From NCBI GenBank assembly GCA_016867135.1, contig VGKH01000007.1:1-42198 (forward strand): a stretch of DNA of 42,198 nucleotides, read 5' to 3'. Source of the DNA: Candidatus Omnitrophota bacterium. Lineage in GTDB: Bacteria; Omnitrophota; Gorgyraeia; VGKH01. The translations under genes and the position numbers were made by a program. Positions 1 to 7,442 of this stretch are shown piece after piece (positions within the stretch are counted from its first letter, which is position 1; the number at the start of each line of letters is the position of its first letter). A model generated the notes under the pieces. The model saw nothing but the letters and a program-made list of their open reading frames with translations, ran no database searches and was not told the origin of the DNA.

Positions 1-274
1 CAGCCTGAAGATTGGTGATCCAGTCATTTGTTGCGTCATGTCTTGTCAAGTAAATATTATCGTCGAATTCCTGGCGTACAGCAAAGAAAGGAACAAGCAT
101 TTTCTTTTCTGCGGTAAATGGATGATAAAATGACTGGAACCACTGGTCGCTTTCCGCTGTGTAAGGAAAATAGAAGGGCGCGTAGAAACCCGTTGCTTCT
201 TCTTGCGCGAATGCGCAATAAGTAATGCCCAAAACAATGCCTATAACAACAAAGAACAAAATCTTTTTAAACAT
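1..274 (-). CDS. Outer-membrane beta-barrel protein, N-terminal fragment
   Basis: The reading frame begins with ATG at 274 and runs off the left edge of the window, so only the first 91 residues are visible. An AAAGGA ribosome site lies 6 bases before the ATG. Residues 1-23 form a signal peptide (basic MFKK start, hydrophobic stretch, cleavage near CAFAQ-EE). The mature part holds the pattern VRQEFDDNIYLTRHD followed by DWITNL. This resembles the first strand of outer-membrane beta-barrel proteins linked to exopolysaccharide export (typical text EFDDNIFLT...DWI). It is preceded by a strong promoter at 331-359. The function beyond envelope barrel is not visible in the fragment. Confidence 0.72.
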   Translation of the reverse strand, partial: MFKKILFFVVIGIVLGITYCAFAQEEATGFYAPFYFPYTAESDQWFQSFYHPFTAEKKMLVPFFAVRQEFDDNIYLTRHDATNDWITNLQA

Positions 275-330
275 ATATTCCTTTCTTTTGAAGGGTTATA
301 TTAATATATATTAATTTATAATTGCCTTGA

Positions 331-359
331 AGTATAACACGCGGAATTTATTTTGTCAA
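331..359 (-). promoter_or_regulatory. Sigma-70-type promoter for the beta-barrel gene
   Basis: Minus-strand TTGACA (354-359) and TATACT (331-336) are separated by exactly 17 bases. A start near 324 would give a leader of about 50 bases containing the AAAGGA site before ATG 274. The rest of the 275-532 spacer shows no gene. Confidence 0.7.
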
Positions 360-532
360 GAAAGCGTTTTCTTCAATCTTATAACTATCTTTGATATAAT
401 AAGTTCGGGAAAATACCTATTGATAACTTTGGCTGGTGAATTAATAATACAAAATTATCGGAAAAATGTCAAGAAATATCGTATTTTGCCGCCACTTAAT
501 TGTTTTACCAGGACAAAAACTCTTTTGTCTGT

Positions 533-1621
533 TTAAAGATGGGCGCTTTTAATCAAGCCGCCACCCAAAACAGTATCTTTGCTATAAAAAACAACTGATT
601 GGCCGGGCGTTATCGCCCTTTGAGGCTCTAGGAATTCTACTTTTATCTGATTTTTCTTTAAAGGCACCAGCCTGCAGGAAGCTTCCTTATGGTTATAGCG
701 TATCTTGGCTTTAACACTAACCGGCTTGCGCGGAAAATCCATGCCTATAAAACTCAGACTCTCAGCGGCTAAAACCTTGGAATACAAATCTTCTTCTTGC
801 CCTACTACTATTGCATTCTTTAATTTATCGATTTTAACTATATATGCCCGATAGCCCAATGCAATACCCAATCCCTCGCGTTGCCCCAAAGTATAGAAAC
901 ATATTCCTTTATGAGTTCCCAAAACTTTACCTTTTAGATCTATTATAGGTCCGGGTTTTATCTTAACGCCTGTTTTGGCCAATCTACTTCTCAGGAAGTC
1001 GCGATAATCTTCCTTAATAAAGCAGATTTCCTGGCTCCCGGGCTTATCTGCAACCTTTATCCCTATCTTTTTCGCCATTAGTCTGACTTGTTGCTTTGTA
1101 TGATTGCCTAAAGGAAATAAAATATGCGGCAGGGCGTCTTTCCTAATATTATATAGGAAATAAGACTGGTCTTTTTGTCCATCTTTGCCTTTTTTCAATA
1201 GATACCTCTTGGCTTTACGTCTATAACCGATGCGGGCGTAATGGCCGGTGGCAAGAAAATCAGCCTCAAAAGCTCTAGCCTTTTTGAGCAATAAGTCAAA
1301 TTTCAAGAATTGATTGCATCTGACACAAGGGTTCGGGGTCCTGCCTTTAAGATATTCACTGCAAAAATTATCAATGATCTTGGATTCCAATTCCTTGCCG
1401 AAATTCAATACATAATGGGAAATACCGATTTTTTCCGCTACGCGCCTGGCATCTTCAATACTCTCAATACCGCAGCAAGAAGGCCTTTTGCGACTTCCTT
1501 GAGGCAAATTAAAACACATAGTTATTCCTATTACCTCGTATCCTTGTTTTTTAAGCAACCAGGCAGCTACCGAGGAGTCTACTCCACCACTCATTGCTAC
1601 AACAACACGTTTTTTAATCAT
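533..1621 (-). CDS. mnmA: tRNA-specific 2-thiouridylase MnmA
   Basis: MnmA activates U34 of Lys, Glu and Gln tRNAs with ATP and inserts sulfur to make 2-thiouridine. The 362-residue length is normal for the family. Visible motifs are the N-terminal PP-loop SGGVDSS (residues 11-17), the catalytic cysteine in NPCVRCN (Cys99) and the second catalytic cysteine in GSQEICF (Cys200), followed by the beta-barrel C-terminal domain with YTLGQREGLGI. All key residues are present. mnmG, whose product modifies the same wobble base, lies elsewhere in the window (18569-20428), not in one operon. The gene is preceded by an unusual hairpin-rich spacer (1742-1845). Confidence 0.95.
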   Translation of the reverse strand: MIKKRVVVAMSGGVDSSVAAWLLKKQGYEVIGITMCFNLPQGSRKRPSCCGIESIEDARRVAEKIGISHYVLNFGKELESKIIDNFCSEYLKGRTPNPCVRCNQFLKFDLLLKKARAFEADFLATGHYARIGYRRKAKRYLLKKGKDGQKDQSYFLYNIRKDALPHILFPLGNHTKQQVRLMAKKIGIKVADKPGSQEICFIKEDYRDFLRSRLAKTGVKIKPGPIIDLKGKVLGTHKGICFYTLGQREGLGIALGYRAYIVKIDKLKNAIVVGQEEDLYSKVLAAESLSFIGMDFPRKPVSVKAKIRYNHKEASCRLVPLKKNQIKVEFLEPQRAITPGQSVVFYSKDTVLGGGLIKSAHL

Positions 1622-1741
1622 TTTTCTTCTTCCAGTCTGTACGAAAATTTAAAGTAAAGACTCTCCCATAAATCACGGGGCTTCTTTTCTGTATAGTTCC
1701 GACGCTTCCCGACGATTCTGCTCCGACGCTCTCTTTGATAG

Positions 1742-1845
1742 GTCGGAGCTCCGACAGAATCGTCGGAGTCCCGACTCCGAACTGAAAACGTCGGAGCCTC
1801 CGGAGGCCGGAACTCCGACCCCCGACGATACGTCGGGGGTCGGAG
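1742..1845. repeat. GC-rich array of nested TCGGAG/CTCCGA hairpins
   Basis: The 249-base spacer between the TonB receptor and mnmA is much more GC-rich than its surroundings and is built from one repeated word, TCGGAG, and its complement. It holds a 14-base perfect palindrome GTCGGAGCTCCGAC (1742-1755), the stem TCGGAGTC/GACTCCGA with a 2-base loop (1763-1780), an arm pair GTCGGAG (1790-1796) and CTCCGAC (1813-1819) around CCTCCGGAGG, and a perfect 15-base stem CTCCGACCCCCGACG/CGTCGGGGGTCGGAG with loop ATA (1813-1845). Its role is unknown: terminator of the receptor gene, leader structure of mnmA, or a REP-like mobile element. Confidence 0.8.
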
Positions 1846-1847
1846 CA

Positions 1848-1853
1848 ATTATA
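1848..1853 (-). promoter_or_regulatory. Possible extended -10 element upstream of mnmA
   Basis: The minus strand reads TGGTATAAT (a TGn-TATAAT extended -10). A transcript from here would start at the edge of the 15-bp hairpin and give mnmA a leader of over 200 structured bases. No good -35 is seen (TGGTAA at the expected distance), so this is tentative. Confidence 0.35.
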
Positions 1854-1870
1854 CCACAACTATCCCAACC

Positions 1871-3658
1871 TTACCATTGGACTCTTAATCCGCATTTTAT
1901 CCATCTTCCTGGCTGAGGTATACCTTCTATTTCCTGATATTCGACATTAAAGAGATTTTCTATATTGACAAACAATTCAGCATTTTTTATATCTTTAGCG
2001 ATCCTAAAGTTAGCTAATAACCAACCATTTCTATCCGGTCTTTTTTTGAAGGAAAAATTAATCGCTTGTTTAGTAGACAAAAAATCATAATCAAGGCCCA
2101 TGTTTAAATGATGCCTTAAGCTTATAGGGCCATATTTAGGAATGTATTGGTCCTTGTTCTCTATCTGCCTATTTATATAGGTATATTTAAAAGATAGATC
2201 TGCTTTCTTAAGATCGAAATTGGTAAGAAATTCTAGGCCCAGCACTTTTGCCTTGCCAATGTTTTTAGCTTGCCATTTTGCGTCAGAGACAGAAGATTTC
2301 GCCCAATCAATCAAATCTTTTTCTTGGCGAGAAAAAATGTTAAATCCCAATTGATTTCTATTTTCTAGATTATGGATTATTCGTATTTCATAATTTAGCG
2401 CCTCTTCGGCCGAAAGCCCGGCGTCGCCTTGAGTAGTAGGATCGTTATAATAAAGTTCGGTAAATGAAGGCTGACGAATGGAGCGGCTGGTTAGAAAATG
2501 TAAAACCGATGAGCCCATTTTATATTTGATTAAGAAGAGCGGCGAGAAATACGGTTTAAAGCTATCTAAATGATCGTATCTATTGCCTAGGCTGATTACC
2601 AAATCTTCAAAAATCATTTTTTCATTCTGCAGATAGAAACTATAACTTTCGCGCGCATGTTTGCCTAAATTTGTTGATTTTATCTTCTCCCGCGAAGTCT
2701 CCTGGCCTAACTTTACCTCTCCTAAAAACTCGCTAGGAAAAGATAAAGAAAAATCTTGGGTTAATGCGTCGCTCACATGATGATTCAAAGACAAACTTGG
2801 ACGAGTATCATCCAGCATAAATTTATCATAGTGCCGGCGCCAATATATCCTGGGATTAAATGTAAATTTACCTTTGTTCAGTTTGGCGCTAAGCGCGCTG
2901 AATTCCGTCTTGGTCCATTCCCTTGAAGGATAACCCTTTCCTGGAGTATAAAAATCGTATGCGCCGAATTCTTTTTGGTTATAACCCAGATCTAGCTGAA
3001 CATCCCCAGATTCAAAATCGTAGATATGATGTGAAGAAACTGTAGATATTTCAAAATCTGTACCCGGACGGAAACCATCAGATTCTTGCCGTTTTATGGA
3101 AAATTGATTGCTAAGATTATTTTTCTTGTTCTCAAAAGAAAAAACACCTGCCCTATCCCAGCGCTCTCCTGTTTCCAACCGCAAGGTGTATTTAGTCTTT
3201 TGCGGGGTCTTAGTTATAATATTTATCGCGCCGGCAAAATTATCCAACCCAAAAGAAAGATTTGAGTTGCCGGGATAAATTTCGATTCTTTCTATATCTT
3301 CAAGATTTACGGGCAAATCAGAATTATGGTGGGCGGTCTGAGGATCATTCAAGCGCATACCGTTTAAAAGAATCAAAACGCCCTGGAATGTCGAACCTCG
3401 TATAGAAAAGTCTGACTGCACTTCGGAAGCAGAACGGCTCTGAATATCAACGCCTAAATAACTTATTGCCTCGCAAATAGAATTAATCGGAAGGTTTTTG
3501 ATCTGTTCTCCGGTAATTACTCGACCTGGGCCTAATTGATCTAGCCCTGTTTTATAGACGACTATTTTGTCTAGTTCCTGGAATTCGTCCTGGGCGGAAA
3601 TATTCCCCGGAACTGCAAAAATACAGATTAGAAAAAAATAAAAAAAATATTTTCTCAT
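1871..3658 (-). CDS. TonB-dependent outer-membrane receptor, BtuB-like
   Basis: This 595-residue protein is an energy-coupled outer-membrane transporter. Residues 1-22 are a signal peptide (hydrophobic run, NISAQ-DE cleavage). A TonB-box-like DKIVVY follows at about residue 30. The plug domain includes GPGRVITGEQIKNLP, FSIRGSTFQGVLILLNG and IERIEIYPGNSNLSFG; the rest is a 22-strand-type barrel ending in the aromatic Trp of GLRVQW. The plug text most resembles BtuB (vitamin B12) receptors. Cobalamin is a sensible cargo because nrdJ in this window needs B12, but no cobalamin riboswitch is visible and iron chelates or sugars cannot be excluded. Promoter and an overlapping inverted repeat lie at 3671-3710. 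Confidence 0.87.
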   Translation of the reverse strand: MRKYFFYFFLICIFAVPGNISAQDEFQELDKIVVYKTGLDQLGPGRVITGEQIKNLPINSICEAISYLGVDIQSRSASEVQSDFSIRGSTFQGVLILLNGMRLNDPQTAHHNSDLPVNLEDIERIEIYPGNSNLSFGLDNFAGAINIITKTPQKTKYTLRLETGERWDRAGVFSFENKKNNLSNQFSIKRQESDGFRPGTDFEISTVSSHHIYDFESGDVQLDLGYNQKEFGAYDFYTPGKGYPSREWTKTEFSALSAKLNKGKFTFNPRIYWRRHYDKFMLDDTRPSLSLNHHVSDALTQDFSLSFPSEFLGEVKLGQETSREKIKSTNLGKHARESYSFYLQNEKMIFEDLVISLGNRYDHLDSFKPYFSPLFLIKYKMGSSVLHFLTSRSIRQPSFTELYYNDPTTQGDAGLSAEEALNYEIRIIHNLENRNQLGFNIFSRQEKDLIDWAKSSVSDAKWQAKNIGKAKVLGLEFLTNFDLKKADLSFKYTYINRQIENKDQYIPKYGPISLRHHLNMGLDYDFLSTKQAINFSFKKRPDRNGWLLANFRIAKDIKNAELFVNIENLFNVEYQEIEGIPQPGRWIKCGLRVQW

Positions 3659-3670
3659 CTTAAAATAATC

Positions 3671-3710
3671 GACCCGCTTCTATGATAATTAAAAGCGGGT
3701 CAATTGTCAA
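3671..3710 (-). promoter_or_regulatory. Promoter with overlapping operator-like inverted repeat
   Basis: Minus strand TTGACA (3705-3710) and TATCAT (3682-3687) are 17 bases apart. A perfect 9-base inverted repeat GACCCGCTT (3671-3679, 3693-3701 as AAGCGGGTC) brackets the -10 element with a 13-base gap. That position suits a repressor operator; an early-transcript hairpin is less likely because the repeat straddles the predicted start near 3675. Confidence 0.6.
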
Positions 3711-3735
3711 CTTGCTTTAGAAAATTAGTTTACAA

Positions 3736-4692
3736 TTACCTGAGCCTTATTATGTCACCGGTGTAAATCTTCTCGAGAAAACCTGAATCTTTTCGGATAA
3801 GCAAAGCACCGTCTTTATCTATGTCGGTAGCCTGGCCCTCAATTTCTTTGCCTTGAGAGATCGCCTTTACGCGCTTATTTAACGTTGAAGATAGATGTTT
3901 AATTTTTTCTAGGATAGCGGCAAACCCTTCTTTTTGAAAAACTAGATAAAGATGGTCTATCTGCCTTAAGATTTCCCTGACCAATTCTATGCGGGATATT
4001 GCCTCGGACTTCTCCTCTTTTAAGGAAGTTGCCCTAGCCGGCAAGAAGTTCTTTTTGGTATTAACGTTTATGCCTATTCCTAATATAACAAATTTTGTCC
4101 TATCCATCTCGGCATTCAGCTCAGTTAAGATTCCGCCCACCTTTTTTTCGTTCACCAGGATATCATTGGGCCATTTTATCTGACAGTCAATACCAGTAAT
4201 TTTCTTTATTGCCTCACAAACTGCCAAGGCAGTCAGCAAAGTAAGCCTGGGGGCTTCGTTAGGTGAAAAATGTGGCCTAAGAATAACCGATAGGTATATC
4301 CCTTTTGATTTAGGGGAAACCCATGACCTGCCTAATCTGCCTCTTCCTGCATGCTGCGATTCTGCGCAGACCACAGTCCCTTCATCCGAAGATTCCAAGG
4401 CCAATTTAAAAGCAGTATCCATCGAAGAGCTTACTACATCATAATGATAAATATTCTTTCCTACGATCTTCGTATCAAGCCCGAATTTAATCTCCTCAGG
4501 AAGCAATTTATCCGGAGAGGAAACTAGCCTATAGCCCAAATTGGGCACGGCTTCAATATCATAACCATCGTGTCTCAATTCCTGGATATGTTTCCAGATG
4601 GCTGCACGAGAAATATCGCAAACGCTGCTTAAGTCTTCTCCGGAAATATAGGCATTGGCTTTTCTAATGTGTTTTAGTATCTTTTGTTTCAT
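3736..4692 (-). CDS. birA: Bifunctional biotin ligase / biotin operon repressor BirA
   Basis: BirA makes biotinyl-AMP and attaches biotin to carboxylase subunits; class II forms also repress biotin genes. The 318-residue protein has an N-terminal winged helix (residues 1-60: ISGEDLSSVCDISRAAIWKHI), the ligase ATP/biotin loop GRGRLGRSWVSP near residue 115, KWPNDILVNEKKVGGILTE near residue 173, and a C-terminal SH3-like domain (GQATDIDKDGALLI). It is therefore the two-domain, class II type. It is divergent from the S26-nucleotidyltransferase gene across a 188-base spacer. Its promoter puts transcription start within a few bases of the ATG, so its mRNA is probably leaderless. Confidence 0.95.
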   Translation of the reverse strand: MKQKILKHIRKANAYISGEDLSSVCDISRAAIWKHIQELRHDGYDIEAVPNLGYRLVSSPDKLLPEEIKFGLDTKIVGKNIYHYDVVSSSMDTAFKLALESSDEGTVVCAESQHAGRGRLGRSWVSPKSKGIYLSVILRPHFSPNEAPRLTLLTALAVCEAIKKITGIDCQIKWPNDILVNEKKVGGILTELNAEMDRTKFVILGIGINVNTKKNFLPARATSLKEEKSEAISRIELVREILRQIDHLYLVFQKEGFAAILEKIKHLSSTLNKRVKAISQGKEIEGQATDIDKDGALLIRKDSGFLEKIYTGDIIRLR

Positions 4693-4700
4693 GATTGTTT

Positions 4701-4728
4701 ATTATAACTTTGCAGGGCTTATTGTCAA
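4701..4728 (-). promoter_or_regulatory. birA promoter, apparently leaderless
   Basis: Minus strand TTGACA (4723-4728), 16-base spacer, TATAAT (4701-4706). The birA ATG begins at 4692, only 8 bases past the -10 hexamer, so the transcript should begin at or within about 3 bases of the start codon. There is no room for a Shine-Dalgarno site. Confidence 0.7.
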
Positions 4729-4777
4729 CACGTTCGTATAATTAAAGAAACACCTAAAGGATAGATATACTTCAGCG

Positions 4778-4822
4778 TTGACACTGAGAGCCCAAAAGAT
4801 ACTTTTGGGCCGAATGTGTCAA
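4778..4822. promoter_or_regulatory. 45-base palindrome between divergent birA and the S26-NTase gene
   Basis: Outer arms TTGACAC (4778-4784) and GTGTCAA (4816-4822) enclose a perfect 9-base stem GCCCAAAAG/CTTTTGGGC with loop ATA (4790-4810). Neither flanking gene ends here, so it is not an ordinary terminator. It lies 24 bases before the -35 of the S26-NTase gene and could be an operator or the remnant of an inserted element. Confidence 0.55.
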
Positions 4823-4845
4823 TTCATCATTATGTTTATTGGTGT

Positions 4846-4874
4846 TTGACGCCCATAGGTAAATATAATATAAT
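4846..4874 (+). promoter_or_regulatory. Promoter of the S26-NTase gene, apparently leaderless
   Basis: Plus strand TTGACG (4846-4851), 17-base spacer, perfect TATAAT (4869-4874). The ATG is at 4881, exactly where transcription is expected to begin (6 bases beyond the -10). No Shine-Dalgarno sequence precedes the ATG. Confidence 0.7.
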
Positions 4875-4880
4875 TTTGAT

Positions 4881-6635
4881 ATGAATACGCGTGATTTAAC
4901 ACAACAAGATGCTATTGCCCTCCTTCTTAAAGACGGCCTGTCAAAAGGTTTACACCCGGAATTCCAAATCATCAGCTCCAGCATGCATCCCGTTCTGCAA
5001 CCCGGTGACAGGATTTTTGTCAAAGAATACTCCGTAAACAGCTTATCTTGCGGCGATATCGTAGTCTACAAAATAAAAGATCATATTATTGCCCATAGAT
5101 TCCTCTATATAAAAGATAATAGCCATTTTATAACTCAAGGCGATAATACTAAGCAAATCGATGCCCCGATTAATAACGACGCGCTGCTGGGTAAAATAGT
5201 CATGATTGACAAGAATGGAAACAAAATCGATCTAGAAACAAAAAAGTGGAAAACAACAAATAATATCCTCGGAAAAATCCTGCTATCAAAACTTCATATT
5301 AAGGATAAAAATTCTTCTATAAAGATTCCCTCTCCTATCGTTTGCAAATTCTTAAAAATCTACGCCCTTATTATAAATTCCGAATACCGGAATATATTGG
5401 AATTCAGGAAAAGCTCGCTTCTTTTGGAAAAAGAGCTGCTTAAAATCTGCGCTAAAAAGGAATTACGCAATGAAGATATAAAATTCATAGAAGAAGCAAC
5501 CGAGAAAGACATCGACTGGGATAAATTCGCCTGGCTTGCGGAATATAATTCGGTTGCTCCAATCGTTTTTATTAACTTATCAAAAATCAAACAAGATTAT
5601 ACCCCAGAGGAGATAATTCAAAGGCTAAAAAACACCTATACCGAAAGCTTCCTTAAAACCGCCCCGATTTATGATGACTTATCTAAATTACTCAAAGAAT
5701 TAAATTCCCTTGCAGTAAAAATAATTGTCTTAAAAGGCTGCTCTTTGGCCGAACAGCTTTATGGAGATTTCTCCCTGCGACCGATGAAAGACATTGATAT
5801 CTTAGTCAAAAAACAGGATTGGCCTAAAATTAAAAAAGTGTTAGATAAACTGGGCTTCAAAGCCGAGAAGGACTTGCTTGAGCTAGAGAATACTCTTGGA
5901 TCCCCCGCCGACTGGCATCTTTGTTACAGGAACGCGCGCGATACAAAAATTGAATTCAAATTCAATCTTTTCATACTAGACTTTCCGGAATTTGATTCAT
6001 CAGATTACTGGCAAGAGGCGATATCTATTAAAATAAACAATATTGAAACTCTTGGTTTATCAGTTGAGGATCAAATCATATATTTATCCAGCCGTATGAT
6101 TAATGTGGGTTTTAGAAACCTGCTCTGGTTCTGTGATCTGAGGGAACTGATCAATACCTATAGCAAGGATATCGACTGGGGGAAAATAATCGTAAAAGCC
6201 AAAAAGAAGAAAATAACAGTTGCTTTATATAATAGCTTGCTTATATTAAACAAAGAATTAAGCGCCGGTTTGCCAAAAGAAGTCTTAGATGAGCTTAAGC
6301 CTTCCTTTGTTAAAGAAAAAATTTTTAGCGCTTTCTATAGCCTCAAATATCCCTTGTTTTTACTGCCGGAAAATATATTTAATCCAAACCCGATAATCAG
6401 CCTATGCCTTGTTTTCGGCAAATTTTCCCTATGGCCAAAAGATATGGTTAAATTGATACGCTACGCAAAAAAGATTTTCTTCCCTCCTCTAGACTATATA
6501 GCCTATCGCTATAATCTGCCTAAAAAGCGCGGCGCTATCTTATATTGGTATCTTCATAGATTAAAGGAATTTATGATTAGATTCTTACTTTTGGGAAGGA
6601 TTTTTAATAAAAAGCCAAAGTACCTTTTGTCTTAG
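4881..6635 (+). CDS. Fusion of S26-type signal peptidase domain and NTP_transf_5 nucleotidyltransferase
   Basis: This 584-residue protein joins two parts. Residues 25-120 resemble the S26/S24 peptidase fold: SSSMHPVLQPGD gives the Ser-Met pair (Ser34), and IIAHRF (His72) fits a Ser-His dyad of the SipW/archaeal kind; QGDNT follows. Residues about 160-560 resemble uncharacterised nucleotidyltransferases (NTP_transf_5): IIVLKGCSLAEQLYG, then RPMKDIDILV with the D-x-D metal site. Both families are recurrent neighbours of PqqD and HPr-kinase-like genes in lasso-type peptide loci (family knowledge). I infer leader cleavage or nucleotidyl tailoring of the peptides encoded at 9297-10334. It is the only plus-strand gene of the locus; its last 32 bases overlap the exporter permease gene end to end. 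Function is unproven. Confidence 0.8.
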   Translation: MNTRDLTQQDAIALLLKDGLSKGLHPEFQIISSSMHPVLQPGDRIFVKEYSVNSLSCGDIVVYKIKDHIIAHRFLYIKDNSHFITQGDNTKQIDAPINNDALLGKIVMIDKNGNKIDLETKKWKTTNNILGKILLSKLHIKDKNSSIKIPSPIVCKFLKIYALIINSEYRNILEFRKSSLLLEKELLKICAKKELRNEDIKFIEEATEKDIDWDKFAWLAEYNSVAPIVFINLSKIKQDYTPEEIIQRLKNTYTESFLKTAPIYDDLSKLLKELNSLAVKIIVLKGCSLAEQLYGDFSLRPMKDIDILVKKQDWPKIKKVLDKLGFKAEKDLLELENTLGSPADWHLCYRNARDTKIEFKFNLFILDFPEFDSSDYWQEAISIKINNIETLGLSVEDQIIYLSSRMINVGFRNLLWFCDLRELINTYSKDIDWGKIIVKAKKKKITVALYNSLLILNKELSAGLPKEVLDELKPSFVKEKIFSAFYSLKYPLFLLPENIFNPNPIISLCLVFGKFSLWPKDMVKLIRYAKKIFFPPLDYIAYRYNLPKKRGAILYWYLHRLKEFMIRFLLLGRIFNKKPKYLLS

Positions 6636-7440
6636 CCCGCCTTAAAGCCCAGCGAAATATAATCATGCTAATCGGCAGCAAAACCAGGCAGAAACCCAAA
6701 AGCACAATTATATCGCCTGATAGCATATCCCAAGAATAACCTTTAAGCAGGGCGAAACGCAAGGCTCTAAGCGCATAGGTAATCGGGATGGAATAAGAAA
6801 TTACCTGAAGATATTCTGGTAAGACGCTGACAGGAAATAAAACTCCGCCGAAAAATGTAACCAGGCCCGACATAAGCCAAAGCACTGGATCTCCGCGCTT
6901 AAAAACCATGGTAAAGGAGGCGGAGATTATTCCGAAACAAGAAAAAGATATTATGGTGAGTAACAAAACTATTAGCGCGGCAGATAAGTTAGCTCCCCCA
7001 AAGTTAATTCCTAGAAAAGTTACTCCGACAAAAACATATAAAAATACATTCACCGAAGCTAAAATGAAATCATACAATGACAAAGAGATGAGAATTGCGG
7101 GAAGTTGCGTCGGGGTAGTAAGCATAACCTCTAAAGTGCCCCAGATTTGCTCTTTGGTAATTTTGGAAGAAAAAATAGTAAGGCTTGTGCCGATATAGTT
7201 TCTGGCGGCAATACCAACCAATACAAAAGGAAAATAATCTCCTCCGTATTCCGCTAAATATCCCGATGCCTGTTTTCCAACAATCTTGGAAAGATAATAA
7301 AATGTGAATATGGATACAAAAACTCCCACCCATTGAGTCAAAAAATCAATTTTATAACTTATATTACCCAAGAAATCTTTTCTTATGAATGCCTTGGCCT
7401 TATTTAAAAATAAATAAACTGACGTAAAAAATCCTCTCAT
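6604..7440 (-). CDS. ABC-2 type exporter permease
   Basis: The 278-residue protein has six hydrophobic segments and the layout of ABC-2 permeases: cytoplasmic N-terminus, first helix near 35-55 (WVGVFVSIFTFYYLSKIVG), an amphipathic stretch TKEQIWGTLEVMLTTPTQLPAILIS typical of the family, and the late loop FGGVLFPVSVLPEYLQVISYSIPITYALRALR. It starts 2 bases after the ATPase gene, so the two form an export complex, probably as a dimer of each. Position at the end of the RiPP operon suggests export of the mature peptide. Its 3' end overlaps the convergent S26-NTase gene by 32 bases (6604-6635), which could allow antisense interference. Confidence 0.88.
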   Translation of the reverse strand: MRGFFTSVYLFLNKAKAFIRKDFLGNISYKIDFLTQWVGVFVSIFTFYYLSKIVGKQASGYLAEYGGDYFPFVLVGIAARNYIGTSLTIFSSKITKEQIWGTLEVMLTTPTQLPAILISLSLYDFILASVNVFLYVFVGVTFLGINFGGANLSAALIVLLLTIISFSCFGIISASFTMVFKRGDPVLWLMSGLVTFFGGVLFPVSVLPEYLQVISYSIPITYALRALRFALLKGYSWDMLSGDIIVLLGFCLVLLPISMIIFRWALRRAKTKGTLAFY

Positions 7441-7442
7441 AA

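Noticed and set aside
327-536. Plus-strand 69-codon ORF before mnmA's end
   Set aside because: No ribosome site, no family features, and it runs across the promoter of the beta-barrel gene.
1614-1859. Short Arg/Pro/Ser-rich ORFs in the hairpin spacer
   Set aside because: Their text comes from the TCGGAG repeats read in different frames; no ribosome site and no family.
3659-3735. Cobalamin riboswitch before the BtuB-like receptor
   Set aside because: The upstream spacer is only 77 bases and has a promoter with an operator-like repeat; no B12-box text is seen.
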